A DNA stretch of 64,000 bases from Pseudomonas brenneri (GCF_007858285.1 NZ_VFIL01000001.1:1-64000), one strand, 5' to 3'; shown: positions 1-11,447, counted from the stretch's first letter. A program made the numbers and translations. Notes: a model not told the origin generated them from the letters alone.

Positions 1-1
1 T

Positions 2-109
2 GATTACATCGAGATGTTCTACAACGCAAAACGCCGCCATGGTTTCAACAATCAGCTGTCACCGGTAGAGTTTGAAAAGCGTTACGCAATGAGCTTGCAA
101 GGTGTCTAG
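2..109 (+). CDS. IS3-family transposase OrfB, C-terminal end only (cut by window edge)
   Basis: The first 36 codons read in frame to a TAG stop and encode the tail typical of IS3-family OrfB transposases: tyrosine-rich DYIEMFYN, then the RRH dipeptide region and the motif LSPVEFEKRY that closes the rve integrase domain. The upstream part, including the DDE residues, lies outside the window, so completeness cannot be judged. It is followed by a likely insertion-sequence end. It lies about 190 bases from the aldehyde dehydrogenase stop and marks the left border of the benzoylformate gene group. Confidence 0.85.
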   Translation, partial: DYIEMFYNAKRRHGFNNQLSPVEFEKRYAMSLQGV

Positions 110-127
110 AGAATCCGGGGCGATTCA
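104..127 (+). repeat. Probable right terminal inverted repeat of the IS3-type element
   Basis: The 24 bases starting at the last transposase codon and ending in CGATTCA look like the right end of an IS3-group element, in which the inverted repeat commonly overlaps the orfB stop and ends in CA. The left end is outside the window, so the pairing is not verified. Confidence 0.45.
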
Positions 128-256
128 CCAAACTTCTTGTTCACATGCAACTTCCTTGTGTATTGATGGACGCTTCTCAGGGCACTGCTCATCCCATCAG
201 AGGTGTACATTCTTGAACATCAGCGTTGGGAAACTCACGACACAAGTGCCCAATGA

Positions 257-283
257 TGCCCGGCCTTTCCCAAAGGCCGGGCA
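257..283 (-). terminator. Hairpin terminator after the benzoylformate operon
   Basis: A perfect 12-bp stem (TGCCCGGCCTTT paired with AAAGGCCGGGCA) closes a 3-base loop 20 bases downstream of the aldehyde dehydrogenase stop on the minus strand. There is no strong U tract after it. The position and stem strength fit the end of the minus-strand operon. Confidence 0.65.
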
Positions 284-302
284 GATATCGTCAGCTCCCG
301 GA

Positions 303-1778
303 TCAGAAGGGGTAATGACGCGCCGAGTGCTGCACGCTGATCCAGTGATCGCGGGTGAATTCATCGATCGCCCAGTCGCCGTTGAAGCGCCCGAGCCCCG
401 AGTTCTTTTCCCCGCCGAAGGGCGCGTTGGCCTCGTCGTTCACCGGGATATCGTTGATATGAGTCATGCCGACGCGAATCTGTCGAGCGAAGTGCACTCC
501 ACGTTCCAGATTGCGAGTGAACACCGCGCTGGACAGGCCGAACTCGCTGGCATTGGCCAGCTCCAGAGCATGGGCCTCGTCCTGGGCGCGCAACAGGCCC
601 ACCAGCGGGCCGAAAATCTCGTTGCGAGCCAGGTCCATGTCGACCGTGACTTCACCGTAGACGTGAGGCGCCAGCAGATTACCCTGGAAACCACCCTCGT
701 AGAGCGGTTCAGCGCCTTCACTGCGGGCCAGTTCGATCTTTTCTCGCAGGCCTTGCAGTTGCCGTTCATTGATCACCGGGCCGATGACTGTTTCGATCAA
801 TTGCGGATCACCGACCTTGAGCCCCTTGACCCGTTCTACGAAGCGCTCGGCGAAGGCGTCGTAGAGGCTGTTGTCGACGATGATCCGATTGACCGCCATG
901 CAGATCTGCCCTTGATGCAGGAACTTGCCGAATACCGCCGCGTTCACCGCTTGTTCGAGCTCGGCGTCGGCCAGGACCACAAACGGGCTGTTGCCGCCTA
1001 GCTCCAGGGCCACATGCTTGAGGTGCGCACCACCGCTGGCGATACTGCCGATACCACGTCCCACCGGGGTGGAACCGGTGAAGGTGATCAGCGAGGGCAC
1101 CGGATGCTCGACAAAGGCATCGCCGATCTCGCTGCCCGCGCCCACCACCACACTGAGCACACCGGCCGGCAGACCCGCCTCCTCGAAAATCTTCGCCAGC
1201 AGCAGGCCGCCGCACACGGGCGTATCGCTGGCCGGTTTGACCACCACCGCGTTGCCCAAGGCCAGTGCCGGGGCGATGGAGCGCTGGGTCAGGTGCAGTG
1301 GGAAGTTCCACGGGCTGATAACCCCGACCACCCCTAGGGCACTGCGGTAGACACGGCTTTCCTTGCCAGGCACATCGGACTCGACAATTCGCCCGTGGAC
1401 GCGCGCGGGGAACGATGCCGACTCCAGGGCAATGGCCCGTGCCGCGCCCCATTCCAATTGCGCCTTGAGCCGGGTGCTGCCGGACTCGCGAATGATCCAA
1501 TCGATGATTTCCTCGCGGCGCCGGTCGAATACCGCCACCACCCGATGCAGGACGGCTGCCCGCGCCGATGGCCCGAGTGCTGCCCATTGTGGCTGCACTG
1601 CAGCAGCTTGGGCGTAGGCGGCATCCAAGTCCAGGCGATTGGCCTGGGAGATTTCCAGCAACAGTTGGCCATTGAACGGGTTGCTCACCGCCAGGACTTT
1701 ACCGGCAGCGCCGGCGCGCCACTCCCCGGCGATGTATTGCAAATGCAGATCGGTGTAAGCAGCAGTGGACTCACTCAT
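303..1778 (-). CDS. Aldehyde dehydrogenase, probable benzaldehyde dehydrogenase
   Basis: NAD(P)-dependent aldehyde dehydrogenase of 491 residues. The protein has the general-base glutamate in LELGGN (Glu259) and the nucleophilic cysteine in GQICMA (Cys293), with the normal 34-residue spacing, plus the cofactor-loop motif [10 protein letters not shown]. The start chosen (MSESTAAY) has AGGAG eight bases upstream; reading further upstream only runs antisense through the next gene. Lying last in the same strand set as benzoylformate decarboxylase, it most likely oxidises benzaldehyde to benzoate. It resembles the vanillin/benzaldehyde dehydrogenase group of about 480-490 residues rather than the shorter (about 436-residue) MdlD of the classical P. 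putida mandelate operon. The substrate is inferred from context; the family is certain. Confidence 0.9.
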   Translation of the reverse strand: MSESTAAYTDLHLQYIAGEWRAGAAGKVLAVSNPFNGQLLLEISQANRLDLDAAYAQAAAVQPQWAALGPSARAAVLHRVVAVFDRRREEIIDWIIRESGSTRLKAQLEWGAARAIALESASFPARVHGRIVESDVPGKESRVYRSALGVVGVISPWNFPLHLTQRSIAPALALGNAVVVKPASDTPVCGGLLLAKIFEEAGLPAGVLSVVVGAGSEIGDAFVEHPVPSLITFTGSTPVGRGIGSIASGGAHLKHVALELGGNSPFVVLADAELEQAVNAAVFGKFLHQGQICMAVNRIIVDNSLYDAFAERFVERVKGLKVGDPQLIETVIGPVINERQLQGLREKIELARSEGAEPLYEGGFQGNLLAPHVYGEVTVDMDLARNEIFGPLVGLLRAQDEAHALELANASEFGLSSAVFTRNLERGVHFARQIRVGMTHINDIPVNDEANAPFGGEKNSGLGRFNGDWAIDEFTRDHWISVQHSARHYPF

Positions 1779-1858
1779 GACAAGGCTCCTCAAGAAACAG
1801 CGTTCACAAATCGATATTGCCTGGACGAACGTATACAGGCGCGCAGATGTTCTGGCTT

Positions 1859-2785
1859 TCAGCCTGCCGCCGAACGCGCTTCGATCAGACGCAGCAGTCC
1901 TAGCAGGGTTTCGGTGTGCGGCACGGCGATGCCGGCCTGGCGCGCCCGTGCCAGGACCTCGCCATTGATGGCGCCGATTTCCGTGGGGCGCCCGGCCAGC
2001 ACGTCTTGCAACATGGACGGCTTGTGCGTCCGGTGGTGGGCGATGGCATGCGCCACGCTGTCCAGGCAACGCTGCGTATCCGTCGTGACGCCCTCTGCCT
2101 GCGCGACGCTCAGCACCTCCAGCACGATGGCCCGAGCCAGCGGCACGCCTTGCGGCGCGGCATCCAGTTGCCCCACCGTGCAGCCGGTCACGGCGCACAG
2201 ACTGTTCAAGGCCGCGTTGAAGGCCACTTTCTCCCAGATCGAGCTCCAGACCTGTGGGTCTGCCCTGCATTGCAGTCCCGCCGCCTCCAGCACGGCGGCA
2301 ACCTGGTTGCTTGCCTGGCACTCGATGCCATCGAGGGACGAAATCCGAACAACGCCTTGGCCGTGGGAACGAATATGGCCGGGCCCGGCCATGTCGGCAG
2401 GCCAGGTGGTCATGCCGATTATCACCCGCTCCGGGGCGACATGGCGGCACAGTGCTTCGGCGTTGCCCAGGCCGTTCTGCAGGGTCAGCACCCACGTATG
2501 TTCGCCGATATGGCTGGCAATACTGCGCAGCGCCTTGTCGGTGTGCTGGGCTTTGGTGAAGACCAGCAACAGATCAGGTTGCCCTGTTGCCTGCTCCGCA
2601 CGACAGGCGATCAGGCCGCCGACGCGCCGGTCGCCGCTGTCGGTTTCCAGGCGCAGACCCTGGAGGCGGATGGCCTCCAGGTGTGTGTCGTTGATGTCCA
2701 GCAGCGTGACCGTCTGCCCGCTCTCCGCCAGCAAGCCGCCGAACAGCGAGCCCATGGCGCCCGCTCCCAGAATGGTAATGTTCAT
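1859..2785 (-). CDS. Ketopantoate-reductase-family (ApbA/PanE) dehydrogenase
   Basis: A 308-residue NAD(P)-dependent 2-hydroxyacid/2-ketoacid oxidoreductase. The N-terminus is a Rossmann motif ([11 protein letters not shown], glycines 7, 9 and 12). Further on are the family's NGLGN segment (about 104-108), the active-site lysine in [13 protein letters not shown] (Lys186) and the C-terminal [16 protein letters not shown] substrate-site motif. AAGGAA precedes the ATG. It lies between a transporter gene and the aldehyde dehydrogenase in the benzoylformate group. This argues against housekeeping pantothenate synthesis, and some family members are D-mandelate dehydrogenases. A role in interconverting mandelate and benzoylformate is therefore an attractive inference, not a demonstrated one. 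Confidence 0.85.
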   Translation of the reverse strand: MNITILGAGAMGSLFGGLLAESGQTVTLLDINDTHLEAIRLQGLRLETDSGDRRVGGLIACRAEQATGQPDLLLVFTKAQHTDKALRSIASHIGEHTWVLTLQNGLGNAEALCRHVAPERVIIGMTTWPADMAGPGHIRSHGQGVVRISSLDGIECQASNQVAAVLEAAGLQCRADPQVWSSIWEKVAFNAALNSLCAVTGCTVGQLDAAPQGVPLARAIVLEVLSVAQAEGVTTDTQRCLDSVAHAIAHHRTHKPSMLQDVLAGRPTEIGAINGEVLARARQAGIAVPHTETLLGLLRLIEARSAAG

Positions 2786-2794
2786 CGAACTTCC

Positions 2795-4222
2795 TTATGG
2801 CTGTGAAGGTTCATCGGCAAGGTTCTCCTTTTGGGGCCTTTGCGTTGCGCGCCGGGGGATATGGCGACGCACCAACATCAGGGCGACCAGCGCCAGCAGC
2901 ATTACCGTGCCCAGTAGCGTCAGATAACCCTGGGTGCCACCTTGGGTAATCACCGTGGCCCCGACAAAGGCGCTGAGAATTGCGCCCATGCGTCCGAAGG
3001 CCAGGGCCGATGCAGTGCCAGTGGCGCGCACGGCGGTGGGATAAATGAATGCACACAACGCATAGAGTGTAGACTGCACGGCGTTGACGAACAGGCCATG
3101 CACGCCAAAACCGAAGATCAGCAGGCTGGTGTTCTGGCCTATGTCCACGGCCTGCATGGCAAAGGCACTGAGTGCGCCACCTGCACAACAGATCAGCAAC
3201 GGCCAGAACGATCCCCAGCGCGTGATGGCCACTGCGCAGACCAGAGCGCCGATCACTCCGCCCAGGTTGTAGGCGGTGAGGCCGGAACTCGCCAGCGCCA
3301 ACGGCAAGCCTTCGGCCATGAGCATGGTCGGCAACCAACTGAAGGCGCTGTAGACGGCGGTCAGACACATGAAAAACGCCACCCAGACAGCCACCGTATC
3401 GCGCCCGTAGCCAGGGGCGAATAAGGTGCGAAAGCCGCCTTGCTGCTCGCTCTTCTGTTCCAGCACATCGGTGTAGTGCACGCCCTCGGGCATGGGTCGG
3501 CCCATACGCTTGAGCAGCGTGGTCAACTCACCCCAGCGTTGAGGCCGGCGTGCCAGGAAGCGCGGTGACTCCGGCAAGGTCGCCAGCAGCAAAAAGCCCA
3601 GCACAATGGGCAGGCTGCCACCGATGAAGAACAACGGGCGCCAACCGTACAGCGGCAGTATATGAGAGGCGAACAACCCCGCCAGCATACCGCCCAGCGG
3701 CACACAGACGATGGTTGCGGTCACCGCCAGGGTCCGCCGGCGTGCCGGGGTGAACTCAGCCGTCATGGTGGTGGCGCTGGGTAGGGCGCCACCGATACCC
3801 AGACCGGCGATAAACCGTAGAACCGCCACGGTCAGTGCATCCGGTGACAGGCCGATGGCACAGGTCGCTGTGCCGAACAGGATCACGCTGGTGATGACCG
3901 CCATGCGCCGGCCGAAACGATCGGCGAACAGACCCGCGCAGGCACTGCCGATACCCATGCCGATCAGCCCGGCCGCCACTGCGGGAGCAAAGGCCTCGCG
4001 GGTGATTCCCCACTCCTTGATCATCAAGGGGATGGCGAAACCGATGAGCTGGCCGTCGAAGCCATCCATCACGATGGACAGTGCAGCCAGCAGCACCACG
4101 ATCTTCTGCATCCCTGTATAGGGGCCGTCATCGAGCAAGGTGCCGATGTCTGCACTACCGGCCACCGAGCCCGACCGCTGGGGTGTCTCCTCCATCACGT
4201 CACTGACCGAAGTCGTGTTCAT
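2795..4222 (-). CDS. MFS transporter, aromatic acid:H+ symporter (AAHS) type
   Basis: A 475-residue twelve-helix major facilitator. The first membrane segment ends in the AAHS-type motif DGFDGQLIGFAIP, and the loop between helices 2 and 3 carries the MFS signature ADRFGRR. The protein should import an aromatic acid such as benzoylformate or mandelate with protons across the inner membrane. The ATG at 4222 sits five bases after GAGGT; a GTG two codons upstream falls inside that ribosome site and is less likely. It is nine bases upstream of the ketopantoate-reductase-family gene, so the two are probably co-transcribed with the decarboxylase gene. Confidence 0.88.
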   Translation of the reverse strand: MNTTSVSDVMEETPQRSGSVAGSADIGTLLDDGPYTGMQKIVVLLAALSIVMDGFDGQLIGFAIPLMIKEWGITREAFAPAVAAGLIGMGIGSACAGLFADRFGRRMAVITSVILFGTATCAIGLSPDALTVAVLRFIAGLGIGGALPSATTMTAEFTPARRRTLAVTATIVCVPLGGMLAGLFASHILPLYGWRPLFFIGGSLPIVLGFLLLATLPESPRFLARRPQRWGELTTLLKRMGRPMPEGVHYTDVLEQKSEQQGGFRTLFAPGYGRDTVAVWVAFFMCLTAVYSAFSWLPTMLMAEGLPLALASSGLTAYNLGGVIGALVCAVAITRWGSFWPLLICCAGGALSAFAMQAVDIGQNTSLLIFGFGVHGLFVNAVQSTLYALCAFIYPTAVRATGTASALAFGRMGAILSAFVGATVITQGGTQGYLTLLGTVMLLALVALMLVRRHIPRRATQRPQKENLADEPSQP

Positions 4223-4300
4223 AGCCACCTCTTTTTATTGTTGTGGTGTGTGCACAAGGCGCGTTTGGCAATGCCGGGGCTTAGCCCGGCGGTGGGGAGC

Positions 4301-5977
<1,677 letters not shown>

Positions 5978-5994
5978 CTATATCCAAGGGCGAC

Positions 5995-6921
5995 ATGAGC
6001 CACATCGATCTGAACCTGATTCGAACCTTCGTCACCCTCTACGAAGCCCGCAGCGTGACACTGGCCGCCGAGCGCCTGTTCGTCACCCAGCCCTCGGTCA
6101 GTTATGGTTTGGCGCGTTTGCGCGAGCTGTTCGATGATGCGCTGTTCAGCCGTACCCGGGACGGCATCCAGCCAACCTTTGTCGCCGAGCAGCTTTATCC
6201 GTCCTTGCGCGAGTCTTTGACCTGTATCGAAAACGCGGTCCAGGGATGCCGCCATTTCGACCCCGCGAGTACCGAGCGACGTTTTCGCATTGCGCTCTCC
6301 GACCTCGGCGAAATCGGCTTTCTACCGCTGATCCTGGCGCGCTTGAATCAGGGCGCGCCGCTGGCAGAAGTCGAGGTCCTACCGCTACAGGTCGATCAGG
6401 TCGGGGAGTGGCTGGCCAGCGGTAAGGTCGATGCCGCGATCTGCCGCCAGCCGGTCCCCGGTATCCGCAGCCGGGTACTGATCCATGAGCGTTATGTGTG
6501 CCTGCTCAGTAGCAGCCACCCACGCATCGACCAGCAGTTGAGCCTCGAACAGTTCCTGGCCGAGCGGCATGTGGCTGTGACCCGCACCACCGGCCATGGC
6601 AACGTCGAAGACGTACTGAAAAGCATGGGCGTTGAACGCCGCATCAGCCTGCATGTGCCGCACTTCTCGGTACTGTCGAAAGTCATTCCCAGCACCGACC
6701 TGCTGGCGGTGCTGCCGGCGCAGATTGCCCGGCTGTTCATCCACGAGGGCGACTTGAAGATGCTCGAACTGCCATTCCCGGTGGCCGAGTTCGCGGTGTC
6801 CCTGAACTGGCACCCCAACAGCGACAGTTCCGCCGCCCTGCGCTGGTTCTGCGACACAATCACCGACGCTATCATCAGCGGCCAGGACCTGTCCGCTAAT
6901 CAGGTGCCGACCACGGCTTAG
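5995..6921 (+). CDS. LysR-type regulator, likely of the benzoylformate operon
   Basis: A 308-residue LysR regulator. The N-terminal winged helix-turn-helix covers about residues 4-63 (LNLIRTFVTLYEARSVTLAA, then VTQPSVSYGLARLRELF), followed by a periplasmic-binding-like effector domain. AAGGG precedes the ATG. It is divergent from mdlC with a 107-base gap that holds a dyad, the usual arrangement for a local activator responding to a pathway compound (here probably mandelate, benzoylformate or benzoate). The effector identity is inference. Confidence 0.9.
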   Translation: MSHIDLNLIRTFVTLYEARSVTLAAERLFVTQPSVSYGLARLRELFDDALFSRTRDGIQPTFVAEQLYPSLRESLTCIENAVQGCRHFDPASTERRFRIALSDLGEIGFLPLILARLNQGAPLAEVEVLPLQVDQVGEWLASGKVDAAICRQPVPGIRSRVLIHERYVCLLSSSHPRIDQQLSLEQFLAERHVAVTRTTGHGNVEDVLKSMGVERRISLHVPHFSVLSKVIPSTDLLAVLPAQIARLFIHEGDLKMLELPFPVAEFAVSLNWHPNSDSSAALRWFCDTITDAIISGQDLSANQVPTTA

Positions 6922-7175
6922 CAAGTATTGCGCCTGTGGAGGTTTCGATTCTCCGTAGTCGAGCCTCTCGTGGGTATAAAGCAGTCAATAGCCTGCCATT
7001 CGTGCCCTACACCCGGAGCCCTTCAAGAATTCGCTCGACGGGCACGCCTGCTGACACAAGATTGATCTCGATCATCTACCCCACCTGACACACCCTCTAT
7101 CTTGGCGCTTCCATAAAAGGCCAAGGATGGCTCATGGAGAGCCACCAGCCGCGCATTCTCAAGGAAGAGTCAGTC

Positions 7176-8894
7176 ATGTGGTCATTGAAAATCATGTTGT
7201 TGTCGTCGGCGTTCAACGGTTTGACCCAGCGGGCCTGGCTGGATCTGCGCCAGGCGGGCCACGAGCCCAGCGTGGTGCTGTTCACCGATGAGGCCTCGGT
7301 ATGCCGACAGATCGAGGAAGCGGCGCCTGACCTGGTGATCTGCCCATTTCTCAAGGACCGCGTGCCGCAGCAGCTCTGGAGCAATCCGGAGCGTCCGGTG
7401 GTGATCATTCATCCGGGGATCGTTGGCGACCGTGGCGCCAGCGCACTGGACTGGGCTATCACCCAGCAGGTCAGGCGCTGGGGTGTTACCGCGTTGCAGG
7501 CGGTTGAGGAAATGGATGCCGGCCCGGTCTGGTCGACCTGTGAATTCGACATGCCTGCCGATGTGCGTAAATCCGAGTTGTACAACGGCCCGGTGAGTGA
7601 CGCTGCGCTCGCTTGCATCCGCGATGCGGTGGGGAAATTTGCCAGCGGTTTTGTCCCGACGCCCCTCGATTACACACAGCCTGACGTCATCGGGCGTTTG
7701 CAGCCGAACATGAAGCAGGCTGACCGTACCTTCAGTTGGTACGACTGCGTGCGGTTCATCAAACGCAGTATCGACGCGGCCGATGGTCAGCCTGGGGTGT
7801 TGGCGAGCCTCGCTGGCGGACAGTATTACCTGTACGACGCGCACCTGGATTCGCGTCGTGGCACCCCGGGAGAAATCCTGGCGGTACAGGACGATGCGGT
7901 GCTGGTCGCGGCCGGCGATCACAGCCTGTGGATCGGCTCGCTCAAGCGTAAAGCCCAGCCAGGGGAGGAAACCTTCAAGCTGCCTGCACGTCACGTGCTG
8001 GCTGGGCGATTGGCTGGTATCCCCGTGCTGGACGGCTCGATCGCCAACCAAGGGTTCGATGAGACGGCCTATCAACCGATTCGCTATCGGGAGTCCGGTC
8101 ACGTTGGCGAACTGACCTTCGAGTTCTATAACGGTGCCATGAGTACCGAGCAATGCCAGCGGCTGGTCACGGCACTGCGCTGGGCCAAGGCTCGGGACAC
8201 TCAAGTGCTGCTGGTCAGGGGAGGGCGCGGGAGCTTTTCCAATGGTGTGCACCTCAACGTGATTCAGGCAGCCCAGGTACCGGGGCTGGAAGCCTGGGCC
8301 AATATTCAGGCAATCGACGACGTCTGCCAGGAGTTGCTGACGGCGCGGCAGTTGGTGGTCAGTGGCCTGACGGGTAGCGCCGGAGCCGGTGGCGTGATGC
8401 TAGCGCTGGCGGCCGACATCGTCTTCGCCCGAGCGGGTGTGGTACTCAATCCGCATTACAAGACCATGGGCTTGTATGGCTCCGAATACTGGACGTACAG
8501 CTTGCCCCGCGCCGTCGGCAGCGAAGTCGCGCACAAACTCATCGAAGAGTGTTTGCCAATCAGCGCCTTACAGGCGCGACAGTGGGGGATGATTCAGGAC
8601 ATCGGCCCACGCTGCCCTCACGCATTCAGTGCATGGCTGCTGCAACAGGCCAATAGTGCGTTGACCGATGAAAAATTTGCCCTCTATCGCGCGCGTAAAG
8701 CCACTCTGAGCCTTGAGCAGATTGAGCGCTGTCGTGCAAACGAGTTGGCACAGATGCAGTTGGACATGGTGCAAGACCGCCAGCAGTTCGCTGAGAAGTG
8801 CCGCAACTTTGTGCTCAAGCGCAAAACCTGCCAGACCCCACAACGCTTGATTGCGCCGTGGGCATTGACGCGCAAGACCACGTTTGTGGGTTGA
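7176..8894 (+). CDS. hypX: HypX/HoxX-like two-domain protein (formyltransferase + crotonase)
   Basis: A 572-residue protein joining an N-terminal formyl-transferase-like domain (about 1-280; motifs HPGIVGDRGASALDW and EEMDAGPVW) to an enoyl-CoA hydratase/isomerase domain (about 320-540; GGRGSFSNGVHL and GSAGAGGVMLALAAD oxyanion-hole regions). That architecture is HypX, which in aerobic [NiFe]-hydrogenase maturation takes a formyl group from formyl-tetrahydrofolate and releases CO for the active site. AAGGAAGAG precedes the chosen ATG; an upstream in-frame ATG at 7134 lacks such a site. No hydrogenase or other hyp gene is in the window, so its substrate here is open. The symbol reflects architecture, not proven role. 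Confidence 0.75.
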   Translation: MWSLKIMLLSSAFNGLTQRAWLDLRQAGHEPSVVLFTDEASVCRQIEEAAPDLVICPFLKDRVPQQLWSNPERPVVIIHPGIVGDRGASALDWAITQQVRRWGVTALQAVEEMDAGPVWSTCEFDMPADVRKSELYNGPVSDAALACIRDAVGKFASGFVPTPLDYTQPDVIGRLQPNMKQADRTFSWYDCVRFIKRSIDAADGQPGVLASLAGGQYYLYDAHLDSRRGTPGEILAVQDDAVLVAAGDHSLWIGSLKRKAQPGEETFKLPARHVLAGRLAGIPVLDGSIANQGFDETAYQPIRYRESGHVGELTFEFYNGAMSTEQCQRLVTALRWAKARDTQVLLVRGGRGSFSNGVHLNVIQAAQVPGLEAWANIQAIDDVCQELLTARQLVVSGLTGSAGAGGVMLALAADIVFARAGVVLNPHYKTMGLYGSEYWTYSLPRAVGSEVAHKLIEECLPISALQARQWGMIQDIGPRCPHAFSAWLLQQANSALTDEKFALYRARKATLSLEQIERCRANELAQMQLDMVQDRQQFAEKCRNFVLKRKTCQTPQRLIAPWALTRKTTFVG

Positions 8895-9018
8895 CCTGAG
8901 TGCTATCTTTCCCGTTGCGCCAATAGCGCCCGATCTTTTGCCCCCCGTGCGGAATTTCCTTTCTCCCGTGGCGGTCCATACTGGCGATGGCAAGAATAAG
9001 ACGGAGAAGGGTGACTTG

Positions 9019-11433
9019 ATGCGGCGAATTTATAGAAGCGTCATCTGCCAGGTCATGCTGGCCATGGTTATGGCTATCAGCCTGCCGGGGTGGGCAAGTG
9101 CGGCTGCAACGCCGGTGGCCATCGAGGTCGTCGACAGTTTGCCGCTGTTGCCGGAAGACGCTGACCTGAAACAGCTCAGTCAGCAGCTTGAGCTGATTCG
9201 CCAGAGTGTGCCTATCAGTACCAGCGACGAGAAGCTGGCGGAGTTTCGACAGGGCGCACTGCAGGTGCAACAACAGGCCGAGACGTTGCTTACGGTGCGC
9301 GCTACCGAGATGGAGCGTCTTGACGATCAGCTCAAGGTCTTGGGCGCGGCCCAGCCTGGGGAAGCGCAGAGCCTCACCGACCAGCGGGATGCCCTGACGC
9401 GGAAAAAGAACAGCCTGCTTGATGATGAGCAGCAGGCCAAACAGTTGAGCCAGACGAGCCGCGACCTTGCCGCGCAGATCGTCAACCTGCGGCGCAATGT
9501 GTTTAACTCTCAACTCACTTCACGTACCGATACCCCCTTTAGTCCCACGTTCTGGTCGACCCTGATCCGTCCCACTGCGGATGACCTGAAGCGCCTGGAT
9601 AACCTGCAGGCCGAAAGCCTCGTCGCCCTGAAGAGCGCCGTCAGTCCCGAGCGCCGCTGGGCATTCTTCAGCACGTTGCTGGTGGCCGTGCTGATCTGGA
9701 GTTTCGGCCGGCGATTGCTTGAACACTTGCTCACCTGGGCGATGATTCGCTGGTTGCCTGAGGGGCGCTTGCGGCGCAGCACGCTGGCGGTGGCGGTGGG
9801 GCTAGCGTCGATCCTGACGATCATGGGGGCCGTTTCGCTGATGCGTTGGGGGTTGGAAAGCAATGCCGTCTTGAGCGAAAACCTGGCGCGGCTTTCCGAT
9901 CATCTGGTCACCCTGGCCACGTTCTGCGCGTTTATTGCAGGCCTTGGACGAGCCTTGCTGATGCTGCCGCGACCTTCCTGGCGGTTGCCGGCCATTGCCG
10001 ATGAAATCGCCAGTGCCCTCGGGCCTTTTCCAGCGATTCTGGCAGTGGCGCTGATGCTGGTGGCCACCGAGGAGCGGATCAACAATGTCACGGGCGCCAG
10101 CCTGGCGTTGACCGTAGCGCTCAATGGTCTGACGGCACTGGTCACGGCGCTGATCTTTATCGCCGCGTTGCTGCGCGTGCGCCATGTGCGCAAGAAGCTC
10201 AAGCTGGACCGCCCAGGCGGGCTGGCCGGAATGCTGCCCTTTGTTGCCTCGATGTGGGTGGCCTTGATTGTCCTCGCGTTGTTTACGGGGTATCTGTCCC
10301 TGGCCTATTTCCTTACCGTCAAGCTGCTGTGGGTCAGCGTCGTGGCAGCATTGGCTTACCTGCTTATCGCCTTTTACGGCGACGTCTGTGAAACCCTGCT
10401 TTCACCCAAGCAGCCCAGCGGGCTGGCACTGGCCAATGCGCTGGGGCTGTCGCCACGGCATCAGGCCCAGGCTTGCACTGTGCTGGCTGGCGTCGGGCGT
10501 ACATTGCTACTGCTTACCGCAGTGATGGCGGCCTTCCTTCCGGCGGGCTCCAGCCCTAGTGATTTGCTCCAGGGCTTCAGTCAGCTGGGAGAAACCAGCA
10601 AGACGCTGGGCAACCTGCACATCATCCCCAGGGATATCCTTGCTGCGCTGCTGATGTTTGTGGTCGGGTTGTTTGCCGTGCGTACCTTGAAGCGCTGGTT
10701 GAGCGAGCGGCTGTTGCCGGAAACCAACATGGATGCGGGCATGCGCGCATCCCTGGTGACCCTGGTGGGCTACTTGGGCTTCGTGCTGTTGAGTCTGTTG
10801 GTGATGTCCACCCTGCGGATCAACCTGACCAGCCTGACCTGGGTCGTCAGTGCCCTGTCGGTGGGGATCGGCTTCGGCTTGCAGGCCATTGTGCAGAACT
10901 TCATCTCCGGCTTGATCCTGCTGACCGAACGGCCGGTGAAGGTCGGCGATTGGGTCAGCCTGGGTGGCGTCGAGGGCGATATTCGCCGAATCAACGTCAG
11001 GGCGACCGAGATCCAGATGTCCGACCGCTCGACGGTGATCGTGCCAAACTCGCAGTTCATCTCGCAAAGTGTGCGCAACGTCACCATGGGCAACGCGCTC
11101 GGTGTCGTGAGCATCACGCTCACATTGCCGCTGGACACCGATGTATTGAAAGTTCGCGAACTGCTCATGCACTCGTTTACCGAGCACGAGGCCATTCTTG
11201 ACACCCCCGCACCATCAGTCACCTTCAAGGACCTGGCCAGGGATGGCCTGATCATTGGGGTCAGCGGCTACGTCAACAGCCCACGCTCGGTGTCCGGGGC
11301 CCGCAGCGACTTGTTGTTCATCCTGCTGGCCGGCCTTCAGGACATGGGTATTACATTGTCTTCGCCGCAGAGCCTGGTATTGATTTCGGGAGAGGGAAGT
11401 GCAGTGAGTGGTGATGTTCCTGTAAAGCCATGA
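9019..11433 (+). CDS. MscS-family mechanosensitive channel with DUF3772 domain
   Basis: An 804-residue inner-membrane protein. A signal peptide (about 1-29, ending SLPGWASA) is followed by a periplasmic, coiled-coil-rich DUF3772 region (about 30-200) and about ten membrane helices. The last of these carries the MscS pore signature SVGIGFGLQAIVQNFISGLILL, followed by the beta domain (RPVKVGDWVSLGGVEGDI; VPNSQF). It should gate during osmotic downshock. GAGAAGGG lies before the ATG; the frame is open 45 codons further upstream, but that part overlaps the hypX stop and lacks a signal peptide. The downstream lipoprotein gene follows after 14 bases. Confidence 0.88.
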   Translation: MRRIYRSVICQVMLAMVMAISLPGWASAAATPVAIEVVDSLPLLPEDADLKQLSQQLELIRQSVPISTSDEKLAEFRQGALQVQQQAETLLTVRATEMERLDDQLKVLGAAQPGEAQSLTDQRDALTRKKNSLLDDEQQAKQLSQTSRDLAAQIVNLRRNVFNSQLTSRTDTPFSPTFWSTLIRPTADDLKRLDNLQAESLVALKSAVSPERRWAFFSTLLVAVLIWSFGRRLLEHLLTWAMIRWLPEGRLRRSTLAVAVGLASILTIMGAVSLMRWGLESNAVLSENLARLSDHLVTLATFCAFIAGLGRALLMLPRPSWRLPAIADEIASALGPFPAILAVALMLVATEERINNVTGASLALTVALNGLTALVTALIFIAALLRVRHVRKKLKLDRPGGLAGMLPFVASMWVALIVLALFTGYLSLAYFLTVKLLWVSVVAALAYLLIAFYGDVCETLLSPKQPSGLALANALGLSPRHQAQACTVLAGVGRTLLLLTAVMAAFLPAGSSPSDLLQGFSQLGETSKTLGNLHIIPRDILAALLMFVVGLFAVRTLKRWLSERLLPETNMDAGMRASLVTLVGYLGFVLLSLLVMSTLRINLTSLTWVVSALSVGIGFGLQAIVQNFISGLILLTERPVKVGDWVSLGGVEGDIRRINVRATEIQMSDRSTVIVPNSQFISQSVRNVTMGNALGVVSITLTLPLDTDVLKVRELLMHSFTEHEAILDTPAPSVTFKDLARDGLIIGVSGYVNSPRSVSGARSDLLFILLAGLQDMGITLSSPQSLVLISGEGSAVSGDVPVKP

Positions 11434-11447
11434 AGAGGTAACGGTGT

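Noticed and set aside
303..2495. A 730-residue reading frame that would fuse extra N-terminal sequence to the aldehyde dehydrogenase
   Set aside because: The extra part runs antisense through the ketopantoate-reductase-family gene, is low-complexity Arg/Gly/Ala sequence, and the family N-terminus with AGGAG begins at 1778.
1395..2927. Long plus-strand open frame of 510 codons
   Set aside because: It overlaps three well-supported minus-strand genes in the mirror frame; its product has no recognisable domain and shows typical shadow composition.
6922..7175. Gap between LysR and the HypX-like gene examined for small RNA or promoter
   Set aside because: No convincing hairpin, terminator or promoter pair beyond the ribosome site of the downstream gene.
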